Positions 52,325 through 61,614 of a stretch of DNA of 64,000 nucleotides are shown here, one piece after another. The DNA is taken from contig NZ_VNIA01000002.1 in assembly GCF_008124875.1 (NCBI RefSeq), positions 372,001-436,000 of the forward strand, read 5' to 3'. A program made the translations under genes and the position numbers. The notes under the pieces are model-generated. The model saw nothing but the letters and a program-made list of their open reading frames with translations. It searched no databases and was not told the origin of the DNA. Source of the stretch: Tenacibaculum adriaticum (GTDB lineage Bacteria > Bacteroidota > Bacteroidia > Flavobacteriales > Flavobacteriaceae). Position 1 is the stretch's first letter. The number at the start of each line of letters is the position of its first letter.

Positions 52325-53449
52325 TTATTTTAAAAGTTTTGTGAAATTATATACTGAAAACACTAAATTTTGATATCCGTCATGCAAGGCTTCCTCTAAA
52401 CTAGAAATTTTTTTTAAAACAGAACAAACATAGTCTAATCCTAAAGTTTTCTGAGTATTTATAGTTAAATCCACAGAACCGCAAAAAGCAGCTACAGGTA
52501 TATTTTGTTTTTTAGCAGATTGAATAACGCCTTGTATTGTTTTACCTGATAATGTTTGAGCATCTATTTGTCCTTCTCCCGTGATAATCCAATCAGTATT
52601 TTTTATATTTTGATCGAAATTTGCAATTTCTTTTATTAGCTCAATTCCAGAGGTTAATTGTCCATTAAAAAAAATTAAACTCCCTATACCTAAACCGCCA
52701 GCTGCCCCACCTCCTTTAATACTTTGGCTTTCAATATTAAAATGATTATCTATAATTTTAGAAAAACTACGAAGACCTTTGTCTAATACTACTATTTCAT
52801 CTTTTGAAGCTCCTTTTTGTGAAGCATACACATAAGCTGCTCCATTTTCGCCATATAGGGGATTCGTTACATCACATGCTATTTTAAATGACACCTCTTT
52901 TAACTTGGGAATGACATTTGAATCATCTATCCTTTTTATCTTGGAAAGGTTTTCTCCTATTGGTTTTAGTTCTTTTCCTTTTTCATCTAAAAAAGAGTAG
53001 CCCAAAGCTGATGCCATACCAATACCACAATCGTTTGTGGCACTACCTCCTATTCCCAAAATAATATGCTTTGCTCCTTTATTTATTGCATCTAATATAA
53101 GCTCTCCTGTTCCTAAAGTAGTCGTATAGAGACAATTTCTATCAGTTATATTTAATAATTTAATACCCGAAGCTTCTGCCATCTCTATAAATGCAGTTTC
53201 TAATCTTTTAGAATACAAATAAGATGCTTTAATTTTTTTAAATATAGGATTATTGACTTTTGTAAAAACCTTATCCCCTTTTAAATAATAGTTAACGACA
53301 TCTATTGTTCCATCACCTCCATCTGCTAAGGGTAATTTTATAATATCTGCATCTGGTAATACCATTTGTATTCCCTCTTCTACGGCATTACAAAACTGAA
53401 ATCCTGTAAGTGAATCTTTAAATTTATCTGGAGCTATTACAAATCTCAA
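52325..53449 (-). CDS. Glycerate kinase (GarK/GlxK family)
   Basis: A 374-residue glycerate 2-kinase of the GarK/GlxK family: MRFVIAPDKFKDSLTGFQF at the N-terminus, LPLADGGDGTIDVV, HIILGIGGSATNDCGIGMASALGY (sequence spaced around residues 134-158) and the C-terminal TGEGQIDAQTLSGKTIQGV. It phosphorylates D-glycerate with ATP, feeding glycolysis. The start codon is TTG at 53449; the ATG 11 nt upstream is out of frame. It is the last of the catabolic operon with the symporter, the glycosidase and the TonB receptor, suggesting glycerate is the product of the pathway. Confidence 0.92.
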   Translation of the reverse strand: MRFVIAPDKFKDSLTGFQFCNAVEEGIQMVLPDADIIKLPLADGGDGTIDVVNYYLKGDKVFTKVNNPIFKKIKASYLYSKRLETAFIEMAEASGIKLLNITDRNCLYTTTLGTGELILDAINKGAKHIILGIGGSATNDCGIGMASALGYSFLDEKGKELKPIGENLSKIKRIDDSNVIPKLKEVSFKIACDVTNPLYGENGAAYVYASQKGASKDEIVVLDKGLRSFSKIIDNHFNIESQSIKGGGAAGGLGIGSLIFFNGQLTSGIELIKEIANFDQNIKNTDWIITGEGQIDAQTLSGKTIQGVIQSAKKQNIPVAAFCGSVDLTINTQKTLGLDYVCSVLKKISSLEEALHDGYQNLVFSVYNFTKLLK

Positions 53450-53467
53450 AAGAAATACATATTTGAA

Positions 53468-55075
53468 TTAATTAAAAAAACTAGGTATTGAAATTGAAAA
53501 CACAACAATTAATATAAAATAACATAATAAAATAATAACTTCTCTCTTTCCTGCTTTATAAAAGGTTACACCAAGTCCTTTTTTAGTTTCTTGTTTTACA
53601 ATTAAGCTAACTGTATAAGCAACAATTATTGTTAATAAGCAGCCTATCGCATTCCACCAAAACCAAAATACTTGTGGCACGTACAACCAAAGATAAATAT
53701 TAAAAACAACACCTATTACAATACCAATATTTACACCAAGAGCATGTGTTTTTTTTGTTAATACAGCTAATAAAAATGCAGCTAAAATTGGTCCATAAAA
53801 AATTGAACTGATTTTATTAATGACCTCTATAACCGTTCCTTCAATACTTCCTGCGAAAAAAGCAAAAAATAAACAGACTAATCCCCAAAATATAGATAAA
53901 AAGCGTGAATACTTTACATAATTTATATCAGACAAATTGGGCATAAATCGTTTAACGAAATCTTCCAAAGTCACCGCCGAAAGGGAGTTTACTGTTGAAC
54001 TTAAAGAAGACATAGCTGCAGACATTATCGCTACAATTAAAATTCCTATAATACCATTTGGCAAATATTTGATTATAAAAACAGGTACCATTAAATCTGC
54101 CTTTTTCCCTTCAAGCGAGCTTATGTTTGTTTGGTAAACGGTTTCCATCAATTCCTGAAAACTAATATCTTGAACTAAGAGAGTTCCTAATACCAATCCC
54201 ATTAAACAATAAGTTAATGTTATTGGGAAGCGAAAAACTCCATTTGCTAGTAATAATTTTTTTATAGTTGGCATTCCTTCTGCAGACAATAATCTTTGCG
54301 ACTGTGTTTGATCTGTTCCGTAATAAGAAGCATACAAAAAAAAACCGCCTATTACCATTGGCCAAAAGCCAAATTCATCATTTTTATTGGCATTATTAAA
54401 TCCCCATTTAGAAAAATCTACTGTAGTTAAACGATCCTTATCAACATTAGTTATGAAATTTTCAAAACCTCCCAATTCACTAATACCATAAATTAAACAA
54501 ATAACTATTCCGAAAAAAAGAATACACATTTGTATTACATCTCCCCAAATAACTGCTTTCATACCTCCTTGAAAAGAATAAATCATAGTAATGATCCCTA
54601 TAATTAACACAGATATCCAAAAATCTATACCAATTGTAGCTTGAAGTATTAACGCCATAGTATATACCATTACTCCTGTTGCTACTGAACGACTTATTTG
54701 AAATACCAAACTTATTAAAAGTCTTGAGGAAGCATCAAAACGATTTTCTAAATACTCATAAACACTAATAATTCCAGATTTATAGAGAGTTGGTATTATA
54801 GTAATCAATAAAAAAGCCATTGCTAATGGTACTCCGAACTCATACGTTAACCATTGTAAACCTCCCCCTTCTTTTAATCCTACAAATGCTGGTGCAGATA
54901 TAAAACTTATTGCTGAAAGTTGGGTAGCCATTGTTGATAAACTCAATGGAAACCACCTCATTGATCTTCCTCCCAGAAAATAATCTTTAGAATCTTTATT
55001 CTCTTTAAATAAATACCCAATACCGAGGAAACTAATTAAGTAAACAGCAATAATAATATAATCTATATAATTCAT
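53468..55075 (-). CDS. Sodium:solute symporter (SSS family)
   Basis: A 535-residue inner-membrane protein with about 13-14 hydrophobic segments in the LeuT-like order. The GGRSMRWFPLSLSTMATQLSAISFISAPAFVGLKEGG start and the FMPN...LS...SS region (AAMSSLSSTVNSLSAVTLEDF) provide the Na+-binding serines. The sodium-dependent substrate is not readable from the sequence, but context points to the product or substrate of the neighbouring glycosidase (a sugar or glycosylglycerate). Its start is 4 bp from the glycosidase stop. Confidence 0.88.
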   Translation of the reverse strand: MNYIDYIIIAVYLISFLGIGYLFKENKDSKDYFLGGRSMRWFPLSLSTMATQLSAISFISAPAFVGLKEGGGLQWLTYEFGVPLAMAFLLITIIPTLYKSGIISVYEYLENRFDASSRLLISLVFQISRSVATGVMVYTMALILQATIGIDFWISVLIIGIITMIYSFQGGMKAVIWGDVIQMCILFFGIVICLIYGISELGGFENFITNVDKDRLTTVDFSKWGFNNANKNDEFGFWPMVIGGFFLYASYYGTDQTQSQRLLSAEGMPTIKKLLLANGVFRFPITLTYCLMGLVLGTLLVQDISFQELMETVYQTNISSLEGKKADLMVPVFIIKYLPNGIIGILIVAIMSAAMSSLSSTVNSLSAVTLEDFVKRFMPNLSDINYVKYSRFLSIFWGLVCLFFAFFAGSIEGTVIEVINKISSIFYGPILAAFLLAVLTKKTHALGVNIGIVIGVVFNIYLWLYVPQVFWFWWNAIGCLLTIIVAYTVSLIVKQETKKGLGVTFYKAGKREVIILLCYFILIVVFSISIPSFFN

Positions 55076-55079
55076 AATG

Positions 55080-56396
55080 TTAGTTATCCAATAAATCTAT
55101 TAATAAAGCAGCTGTCCATGAAAAATTATTACCTCCATATCCACTACACTCCTTTTTATAAATTTCTTTTCTAGGGTCGAAATATTCATAAAAACCACAT
55201 TTTGTAATTAGCTCAATAGTATCATTTTTTACTCTTAGTGCTAAATCATCATATCCATAATTCATTAATCCATAATATAATAACCAGTTAAGGTTAACCC
55301 AAACAGGGCCTCTCCAATACTTTTTAGGATTGAAGTTTTCATTTTCAGGATCGAAAGAGGCACATAAATATTTATCATCCCCTCCAAATTTAGCCTTTAA
55401 TGTATTAACTAATACACCTGCTCTTTCTTGGCTTGGAATTCCTCCAAACAATGGTGAAAAGGATGATGATGTAATCATTCGAATAGGTCTTTCGTTTCTT
55501 AAATCATAATGTACATAAGCACCTAGTTCTTTATCAAATAATTTATCGTTAAATGCTGGTTTAGATTTACTTTGCCAATCTTTTAATGTTTTAATTTTAT
55601 CATCATTATTTCCTATAATTTTATAAAGATCTATTAATGCTTGATTAGATTTAATCAACATTGCATTAAATAAAGGATCTTGAATTAAAAAAGGTGATAA
55701 TTCTGCTATTTTTACATCATCATAATTATTTGCTTTGGCTATTTCAATAATATGCAAATAATAATCATATTCCCTGCTAGAAGGTCGTTGAGATGCATCG
55801 ACATGTGTCGTATCTCTTCTTTCAAATTTATAGTGGGGAGTATCTTTCTCCATTGTTTCCCATACACTATCCCAAATAGGGGAATTATCTGTTCCAGATT
55901 CCCAATTATGATAGATATAGACTAATCCTTCGTTATTTGGATCTCTATTTTCATAAAAATACTTATGGTTATTATATACTTTATCTATTTCTGTTTTAAT
56001 AAAGTTTAAAACATCTATTTTATCATTTGCAATTCTATATAATTCTTGAAGAACAAACCCCAAAACTGGCGGTTGTGTGATACCAGTCGTTTTATATTTT
56101 TTTGACGCTAATGGATGAAGTTCTGATTTATGAAAATCTGGCCCTGGAAAATAGCTATCACTTTCATTATGAAACACTATATGTGGTATAAAACCGTTTT
56201 CCCATTGAGCATCCAATAAGGTTGTTACTTCTTTTTTAGCTTTAAACATATCAAAATGTGCAAAACCTATAGCTATAAAGCCAGAATCCCACTTCCATTG
56301 AAAAGGATATAAACCTTCGCAAGGTATAGTAAATCCTTCTTCATTATAATTTGCGTTTAATACTTTTTTTGCTTTTTCTCTTAATTTTCTTTCCAT
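55080..56396 (-). CDS. MGH-like glycoside hydrolase (probable glucosyl/mannosylglycerate hydrolase)
   Basis: A 438-residue (alpha/alpha)6-barrel glycosidase of the GH63-type MGH1-like group. Typical segments are YPFQWKWDSGFIAIGFAHFD (about 30-49), ENGFIPHIVF, GITQPPVLGFVL and NWESGTDNSPIWD (likely acid Asp170). The later YWRGPVWVNLNWLLYYGL, FYEYFDP (likely base Glu404) and GYGGNNFSWTAALLIDL are also typical. It matches in length the glucosylglycerate and mannosylglycerate hydrolases known from Mycobacterium and Thermus, which split the solute into hexose and glycerate. No signal peptide is seen, so hydrolysis is cytoplasmic after import. Trehalase or other GH63/GH37 activity remains possible; the glycerate kinase next door argues for glycerate release. 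Confidence 0.8.
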   Translation of the reverse strand: MERKLREKAKKVLNANYNEEGFTIPCEGLYPFQWKWDSGFIAIGFAHFDMFKAKKEVTTLLDAQWENGFIPHIVFHNESDSYFPGPDFHKSELHPLASKKYKTTGITQPPVLGFVLQELYRIANDKIDVLNFIKTEIDKVYNNHKYFYENRDPNNEGLVYIYHNWESGTDNSPIWDSVWETMEKDTPHYKFERRDTTHVDASQRPSSREYDYYLHIIEIAKANNYDDVKIAELSPFLIQDPLFNAMLIKSNQALIDLYKIIGNNDDKIKTLKDWQSKSKPAFNDKLFDKELGAYVHYDLRNERPIRMITSSSFSPLFGGIPSQERAGVLVNTLKAKFGGDDKYLCASFDPENENFNPKKYWRGPVWVNLNWLLYYGLMNYGYDDLALRVKNDTIELITKCGFYEYFDPRKEIYKKECSGYGGNNFSWTAALLIDLLDN

Positions 56397-56414
56397 AAAA
56401 AAGGCTTAAAAATA

Positions 56415-56442
56415 CATTGATACCAATGTAATGATACCAATG
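56415..56442. promoter_or_regulatory. Tandem TGATACCAATG repeats upstream of the glycosidase gene
   Basis: The 11-mer occurs at 56418-56428 and again at 56432-56442 (14-bp period). The first also forms the inverted repeat CATTG-ATAC-CAATG (56415-56428). It lies 19-46 bp upstream of the glycosidase ATG, inside the gap after the TonB receptor. A regulator site or internal promoter is possible. Confidence 0.4.
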
Positions 56443-56469
56443 CATTTAATTATTATTAATAAATTTATC

Positions 56470-59064
56470 TTAAAACTTAAATGTAGCATTAAAGAAAACC
56501 CTAGTTGGTAATACTGGTCTCCCTACAAAATATTCTTCCTCTATTTGGTTGTTACCTAGTCTTGGAGACCCTTCGGTAATTCCCTGAGAATTAAACAGAT
56601 TAAATACTTGAGTACCTAGTCGTATAGTTTCTCCATTATCCCCTGCAGAAAAAGTATATCCCAAATTTAAACTGGCTAAACCAAAAGCATCAAGTTCGAT
56701 GCTATTTGCGTCATTCGAAAATTTATCACCTGTGTATGTATAAACAAATCCCGCATCAAATTTTGTGTCATCATAGTCTAACCCTAAATTTGCTAATAAA
56801 TTAGGTTGTCTTCTTAGTTCATTACCTTCATATTCAGGGTTACTTTCAGATTTTGTTATTTCATGAGCTTGGTAAGTTGCCGATCCTCCAAAACTAAAAT
56901 TTTTAGCAAATTTCCAATTCCAAGATCCTTCTAATCCTAAAGTTTCAGTATCTTGAGTATCTACTTCTTCTGTTGTACCACCTGTAGAAGTATTTACAAA
57001 ACTTATAGATCTTCTATCTGCTAAAGTCACATAATAAGCTGCTAATGTTCCTGAAAAATTAGCTTTACCATATTTTAAACCCAATTCTCCATGTATAATT
57101 TTTTCTGTATCGTATGATGATGGATTATTAAAATCATCAAACTTTGTAGATCTTAGTTCTGGAAAGAAATATCCTCTAGAAAAATTTCCATAAACACTAA
57201 TACTTTCATTTACCTTATACAATCCGGCTAATGCTATTGCAAAATCATCTGCAGAGACATGACCTCTAACATAGTTTCCATTACCCCAAATTACATTATC
57301 CAAACCTTCTATACCTGTATCATCCACTTCGTAAGATTCTACTCCTTCATTTTCTATATCTCCTGAAGCTCTCTCATAACGAATACCAATATCAAAATTC
57401 CAACGATCTAACTTAATCTCATCTGTTAAAAAAACAGCGACCTTATTACTATTTATATTTCTATTCGTATAACTCATTCCTCGGTTAGTGATACCATTCA
57501 TTGTATAACCAGACACATTAATTAACCTTGGTCTATTATTGTATTCACTTAAATACCCTGTGATTACGTTAAAATCACCAGCCTTAGATCTAGACATAAA
57601 GGTTCCTAAAGTGATTGTATGTTCTTCTATCTCTCTGGTTAGTTTTATATCTGCCATTAACTCTGTTAATGGTCTGTTTCTATCTAAAATTCTATTCGCA
57701 TATAAAAGTGCATTAGATGCTACTGGTTGGCCATTTAAATATGTAAATTCTCCTGTTGTTAACGCGCGAGCATCTAAAAATTCTTGTTGAGTTTCTACTG
57801 CTTTTGCTCCTCCAACACCACTCCCATCTAAAAATAAGTTAAATTGATGTTCATATTTAGAATATCTAAGTTTAGCATTCATTCTAAACTCATCAGAAAA
57901 ATTATGTTTAAAATCTGTTAGAAAATATCCCCCTTTAGTAGCTACTCCATCTTCTATTGGTGAGTTATAAATACCATTTGGTGTAGCATAAGAAAAATTA
58001 GCTGCTTCAGAAGTTTGTAAGGTATATATGGTTCCTCCATCATTTCCTTTAGGACGCTCTCGAGAACCGCCTTCTAATGGAAAAGGTAAAAAGAATTGTA
58101 CCTTATCATCTATAAATTGCCCAGAAAATGTTACAGATCCATGATCAGTAATATGTTTTATATTTCCTCGTAACTGAAATCCCTCAGTAGGCAATCCCGA
58201 TTTTATTGGACCATCATCATATCTGTAAAACCCTGATAATGCATAAAATGTTTTAGAATCTTTTCCACCTAAAGGCCCACTTGTTAAAAAGTCTGCTTTA
58301 TATCTTGAATTCGAAGCTATTTCTGTTTTTATAATACTTTTTGGAGTATTACTACCAGTAACACTTGTATAATTAATTATCCCTGCAACAGAACCTACAC
58401 CATATAAAATTGAAGAACCACCACGTACAAATTCTAAACTACGCATACCAATATCATTCCTAAAATAAACATCATGTGCAGATGAATTTAACCCAAATGT
58501 ACTTAGTACTGGCATTCCATCAATTTGTAATGGATTAAACTGGTATTGTCCGCCTGAAGGAAGTCCTCTAACAAAAATATTAGAAGCAACTTCACCACCA
58601 CCACCTTCTGCAGTTATACCTGGCACACTTCTTAAAATATCTGCTTGACTACTTGTGTTTTTCTTTGCAAGTTCTTTAGCGCCTATAGAAGTAATAGAAA
58701 GTGGTGTTTCTTTTTGTGACCGTGTAATGGATGTTCCTGTCAATACCACTTCATTTAATTGTTGTGTACCTTCCTTTAAAACAACACTAATAGTAAATGT
58801 TGGTTCATTAAGGTTTATTACTTTTTCAAAGTCTTCATACCCTATAAAAGAGACTTGCAAAGTTTGTACTCCTGATAATTCTGCAACAAATGAAAAATTT
58901 CCATCAAAATCACTTTCAGATCCAAATGATGTTCCTTTTATAATTGCATTGGCTCCTGGTATAGGGTTTCCATAATTATCTTTTACATTTCCAGTAACTT
59001 GGGTTTGCGAAAACGTTACTGAAAAAAATAAAACAAAAACTATTATAGAAATATGTTTTTTCAT
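56470..59064 (-). CDS. TonB-dependent receptor with carboxypeptidase-like N-terminal domain
   Basis: An 864-residue outer-membrane transporter. It has a signal peptide (about 1-19), a CarboxypepD_reg-like domain (about 21-108, VTGNVKDNYGNPIPGANAIIKGT), a plug (about 115-235, with QADILRSVPGITAEGGGGEVASNIFVRGLPSGG and QIDGMPVLSTFG) and a 22-strand barrel. The last strand ends RVFFNATFKF with terminal Phe. It imports a ligand using TonB energy. No SusD partner is adjacent, unlike glycan-utilisation loci; that suits a small solute rather than a polysaccharide. It is the first gene of the operon leading to the glycosidase. Confidence 0.93.
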   Translation of the reverse strand: MKKHISIIVFVLFFSVTFSQTQVTGNVKDNYGNPIPGANAIIKGTSFGSESDFDGNFSFVAELSGVQTLQVSFIGYEDFEKVINLNEPTFTISVVLKEGTQQLNEVVLTGTSITRSQKETPLSITSIGAKELAKKNTSSQADILRSVPGITAEGGGGEVASNIFVRGLPSGGQYQFNPLQIDGMPVLSTFGLNSSAHDVYFRNDIGMRSLEFVRGGSSILYGVGSVAGIINYTSVTGSNTPKSIIKTEIASNSRYKADFLTSGPLGGKDSKTFYALSGFYRYDDGPIKSGLPTEGFQLRGNIKHITDHGSVTFSGQFIDDKVQFFLPFPLEGGSRERPKGNDGGTIYTLQTSEAANFSYATPNGIYNSPIEDGVATKGGYFLTDFKHNFSDEFRMNAKLRYSKYEHQFNLFLDGSGVGGAKAVETQQEFLDARALTTGEFTYLNGQPVASNALLYANRILDRNRPLTELMADIKLTREIEEHTITLGTFMSRSKAGDFNVITGYLSEYNNRPRLINVSGYTMNGITNRGMSYTNRNINSNKVAVFLTDEIKLDRWNFDIGIRYERASGDIENEGVESYEVDDTGIEGLDNVIWGNGNYVRGHVSADDFAIALAGLYKVNESISVYGNFSRGYFFPELRSTKFDDFNNPSSYDTEKIIHGELGLKYGKANFSGTLAAYYVTLADRRSISFVNTSTGGTTEEVDTQDTETLGLEGSWNWKFAKNFSFGGSATYQAHEITKSESNPEYEGNELRRQPNLLANLGLDYDDTKFDAGFVYTYTGDKFSNDANSIELDAFGLASLNLGYTFSAGDNGETIRLGTQVFNLFNSQGITEGSPRLGNNQIEEEYFVGRPVLPTRVFFNATFKF

Positions 59065-59153
59065 AATATTCTTAATTTAATAATTAAACACTTATTTAAT
59101 TGCTAAGTTATAAATACAAACCTATCTTATTTAAGAAATTATCAATATAAATA

Positions 59154-59169
59154 CCGCAAACGTTACCGG
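59154..59169. promoter_or_regulatory. Candidate LacI-type operator in the divergent promoter region
   Basis: CCGCAAACGTTACCGG is centred on the palindrome AACGTT with a central CG step, as in many LacI-family operators. It is imperfect outside the 6-bp core. It lies 66 bp upstream of the LacI-family gene and 90 bp upstream of the TonB receptor ATG. Confidence 0.4.
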
Positions 59170-59234
59170 AAAATTTGAAATATTCCCGATAATTATTTAT
59201 TTTTTATTAGTTTAGTCTTCATAAAAAGTGAGTA

Positions 59235-60260
59235 ATGAAAAAGAAAAGAGTTACATTAAAGGAATTATCTGAAGTTTTAAATTTATCTATTTCAACTATA
59301 TCGAGGGCAATAAATAACCACCCAGATATTAGTATTGAAACCAAAGAAAAAGTGAAAAGAAAAGCAAAAGAATTGAATTATATCCCTAATTTATTTGCAA
59401 AAGGTTTTAGAACACATAAAACTCGTATTATAGGAGTAATTGTACCAAAGATATCTCATTACTTTACCTCTACCATTATTGAAGGAATTTTAGATGAAGC
59501 TGAAAAGAAAGGATACAGAGTTATTGTTTGCGAATCTAAAAACAACTTTAACAAACAAACAGAAATGTTAGATACTATGTTTCAGTTTGGTATAGATGGA
59601 CTTTTAATGTGTTTAACAAAAAAAACAAAAAACATAGAAAGTGTTTTAAATGTTTTAGATAAAATACCTCTTGTTTTATTTGACAAAGTCTCTAGTAAAA
59701 TTCCCTGTACTCAAGTAATTATAAATGAAAAACAAGCTGCTTATAATGCTGTAGAACATTTAATAAATATTGGAAAAAAAAGAATAGCAATATTTAAAGA
59801 AAGTGAAAATTCTTTTAACTCTGAAAAAAGGTTTGAAGGTTACTTACAAGCTTTAAAAGATTATAATATAGCCATCGATGAAAAATTAATACTAAGTACA
59901 GAAGATATATCGATGGCTCAAGGAAAAAGGCTAACAAATATTATTCTAACACTTAAGAATAGACCAGATGCTATTTTTGCAATAACAGATTCTTGTGCTA
60001 TAGGTGCTATAAAGAACCTTAATAAACATAAAATAAAGATTCCTGAAGAAATTGCTGTTGTGGGTTTTAGTAACTCTTTTAGCTCCACTATAATAGAACC
60101 GAAACTTACTACAATAGATCAACCAGGGAGAAAAATAGGAAAAACAGCAGTAAAGTATCTTATAGAAGACATAATAAATGAAAATACATATAATGTAGGA
60201 AATAAAACCATTGAAATAAAAACAAACTTAATTGTTAGAGATTCTACATTGAGAATATAG
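59235..60260 (+). CDS. LacI-family transcriptional regulator
   Basis: A 341-residue repressor. The N-terminal LacI HTH (about 4-55) has VTLKELSEVLNLSISTISRAINNHPDISIETKEKVKRKAKELNYIPN, with the hinge helix. A periplasmic-binding-like effector domain (about 61-341) follows, with IIGVIVPKISHYFTSTIIEGILDEAEKKGYRV and GVVGFSNS-like AVVGFSNSFSSTIIEPKLTTIDQPGRKIG. It diverges from the TonB receptor operon and most probably represses it in the absence of the solute. It is the sole regulator in the locus, and the effector is unknown. Confidence 0.92.
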   Translation: MKKKRVTLKELSEVLNLSISTISRAINNHPDISIETKEKVKRKAKELNYIPNLFAKGFRTHKTRIIGVIVPKISHYFTSTIIEGILDEAEKKGYRVIVCESKNNFNKQTEMLDTMFQFGIDGLLMCLTKKTKNIESVLNVLDKIPLVLFDKVSSKIPCTQVIINEKQAAYNAVEHLINIGKKRIAIFKESENSFNSEKRFEGYLQALKDYNIAIDEKLILSTEDISMAQGKRLTNIILTLKNRPDAIFAITDSCAIGAIKNLNKHKIKIPEEIAVVGFSNSFSSTIIEPKLTTIDQPGRKIGKTAVKYLIEDIINENTYNVGNKTIEIKTNLIVRDSTLRI

Positions 60261-60282
60261 TTCCATTTATTGTGTAAATCTA

Positions 60283-61542
60283 TTAAGTTTTCTGTTTCTT
60301 CTTTTTGGCTGCAGGAAACAATACATTATTCAAAATAAGACGATAACCTGGTGAGGTAGGATGTAAATCTAACTCGGTTTTTGGATCTCCTACTCTATGC
60401 TGATAATCTTCAGGGTCGTGGCCTCCATAAAACGTAAACATCCCCTTTCCTTTTGTTCCGTGGATGTAACGTGCCTCTCCGTTGGTTTTATTTTCACCTA
60501 AAGTGAGTATGGTCGATTTTATGGTATTTCTATCAAACGACGTAGTTTGCCCCATAAAAGCTTTGACAATTTGTGTGTGATTTTGACACAACATAGTTGG
60601 AACTTGATCCCATTTTGCTGAAAAATCTTTCAATACAAAATAATCTGATTCTTTTTTTATTCTACGCTTACGCGTCATATCAATGGTAGAAAACTCGTAA
60701 GTAGTCGGATTTCTAATCAGTTCAAAATCTTTAAATGCAAAAGTCTTATTAAAATCGATTTTTGATTGATAATTCGGTTCTGAAGCATCACCATCGAACA
60801 TAGCTTCACAAATATCAACTCCGTCAGCTGCTAAGGCAATATCAAAACTATCGGTTGCAGAACACATAGCAAACATAAATCCGCCACCAATTACATAATC
60901 TCTAATCTTTTTTGCTACTGCTCTTTTCTCTTCAGAAACCTTACTGAACCCTAATTTAGCAGCCAACGCTTCTGCATCTTTTTTCTGTTGAATATACCAA
61001 GGAGCTGTTCTAAACGCTCCATAAAAGCGACCATACTGACCAGTAAAATCCTCATGATGTAAGTGTAACCATTCATACATTAATAGTTTCTCATTTAATA
61101 CTTCTTCGTCATACACCACATCAAACGGAATTTCTGCATAGCTCAATACCATGGTTACAGCATCATCCCATGGTAACTTATCTTTTGGAGAATACACAGC
61201 AATTTTCGGTGCTTTTTCTAAAGTTACTGCTTCTTGATTTTTAGAGGGAGATGAAATCTCTTCTAAAATAAATTGAGATTTTACATCAGAAATAATTTGG
61301 TATGAAACTCCTCTAATTTTACACTCCTTCGCTACCGATTCGTTATTTTCTATGAGAAATGCACCACCATCATAATTTAATAACCATTTTGCTTTTAATC
61401 CATTTTCTAATGCATAGTACACAATACCGTACGCTTTTAAATGATTTTTTTGATTATCATGACTCATAGGCACATAAATAAAGGATGCCCATATTGAGTT
61501 GGTTATTAATAAAAAAACAAAAATTAAATTAAACTTCTTCAT
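60283..61542 (-). CDS. Secreted protein of the flavobacterial 'asparagine synthetase B' family
   Basis: A 419-residue protein with a signal peptide (about 1-19). Its sequence is conserved in Bacteroidetes and often named asparagine synthetase B, but no asparagine-synthase domain or ATP pyrophosphatase motif (SGGxDS) is visible. The central part looks like a class I glutamine amidotransferase/DUF4159-like alpha/beta fold: KIAVYSPKDKLPWDDAVTMVLSYAEIPFDVV, YEWLHLHHEDFTGQYGRFY and GGGFMFAMCSATDSFD with a Cys-containing nucleophile-like turn. I would call it an exported protein of unknown function. It converges with the LacI-type gene. Confidence 0.75.
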   Translation of the reverse strand: MKKFNLIFVFLLITNSIWASFIYVPMSHDNQKNHLKAYGIVYYALENGLKAKWLLNYDGGAFLIENNESVAKECKIRGVSYQIISDVKSQFILEEISSPSKNQEAVTLEKAPKIAVYSPKDKLPWDDAVTMVLSYAEIPFDVVYDEEVLNEKLLMYEWLHLHHEDFTGQYGRFYGAFRTAPWYIQQKKDAEALAAKLGFSKVSEEKRAVAKKIRDYVIGGGFMFAMCSATDSFDIALAADGVDICEAMFDGDASEPNYQSKIDFNKTFAFKDFELIRNPTTYEFSTIDMTRKRRIKKESDYFVLKDFSAKWDQVPTMLCQNHTQIVKAFMGQTTSFDRNTIKSTILTLGENKTNGEARYIHGTKGKGMFTFYGGHDPEDYQHRVGDPKTELDLHPTSPGYRLILNNVLFPAAKKKKQKT

Positions 61543-61553
61543 ATGTAAAAACT

Positions 61554-61590
61554 AAAATACACAATTACAAATTAGCAATTGTGTATTTTT
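61554..61590 (-). terminator. Intrinsic terminator after dnaB
   Basis: The 13-bp perfect stem AAAATACACAATT / AATTGTGTATTTT has a 10-nt loop. It is 25 bp beyond the dnaB stop. Confidence 0.75.
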
Positions 61591-61614
61591 TAATATTTAA
61601 GATTAGTTTTTACA

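Noticed and set aside
58655..58975. 106-codon plus-strand frame inside the TonB receptor
   Set aside because: Antisense to the plug and N-terminal domain of a firm gene; no motif of its own.
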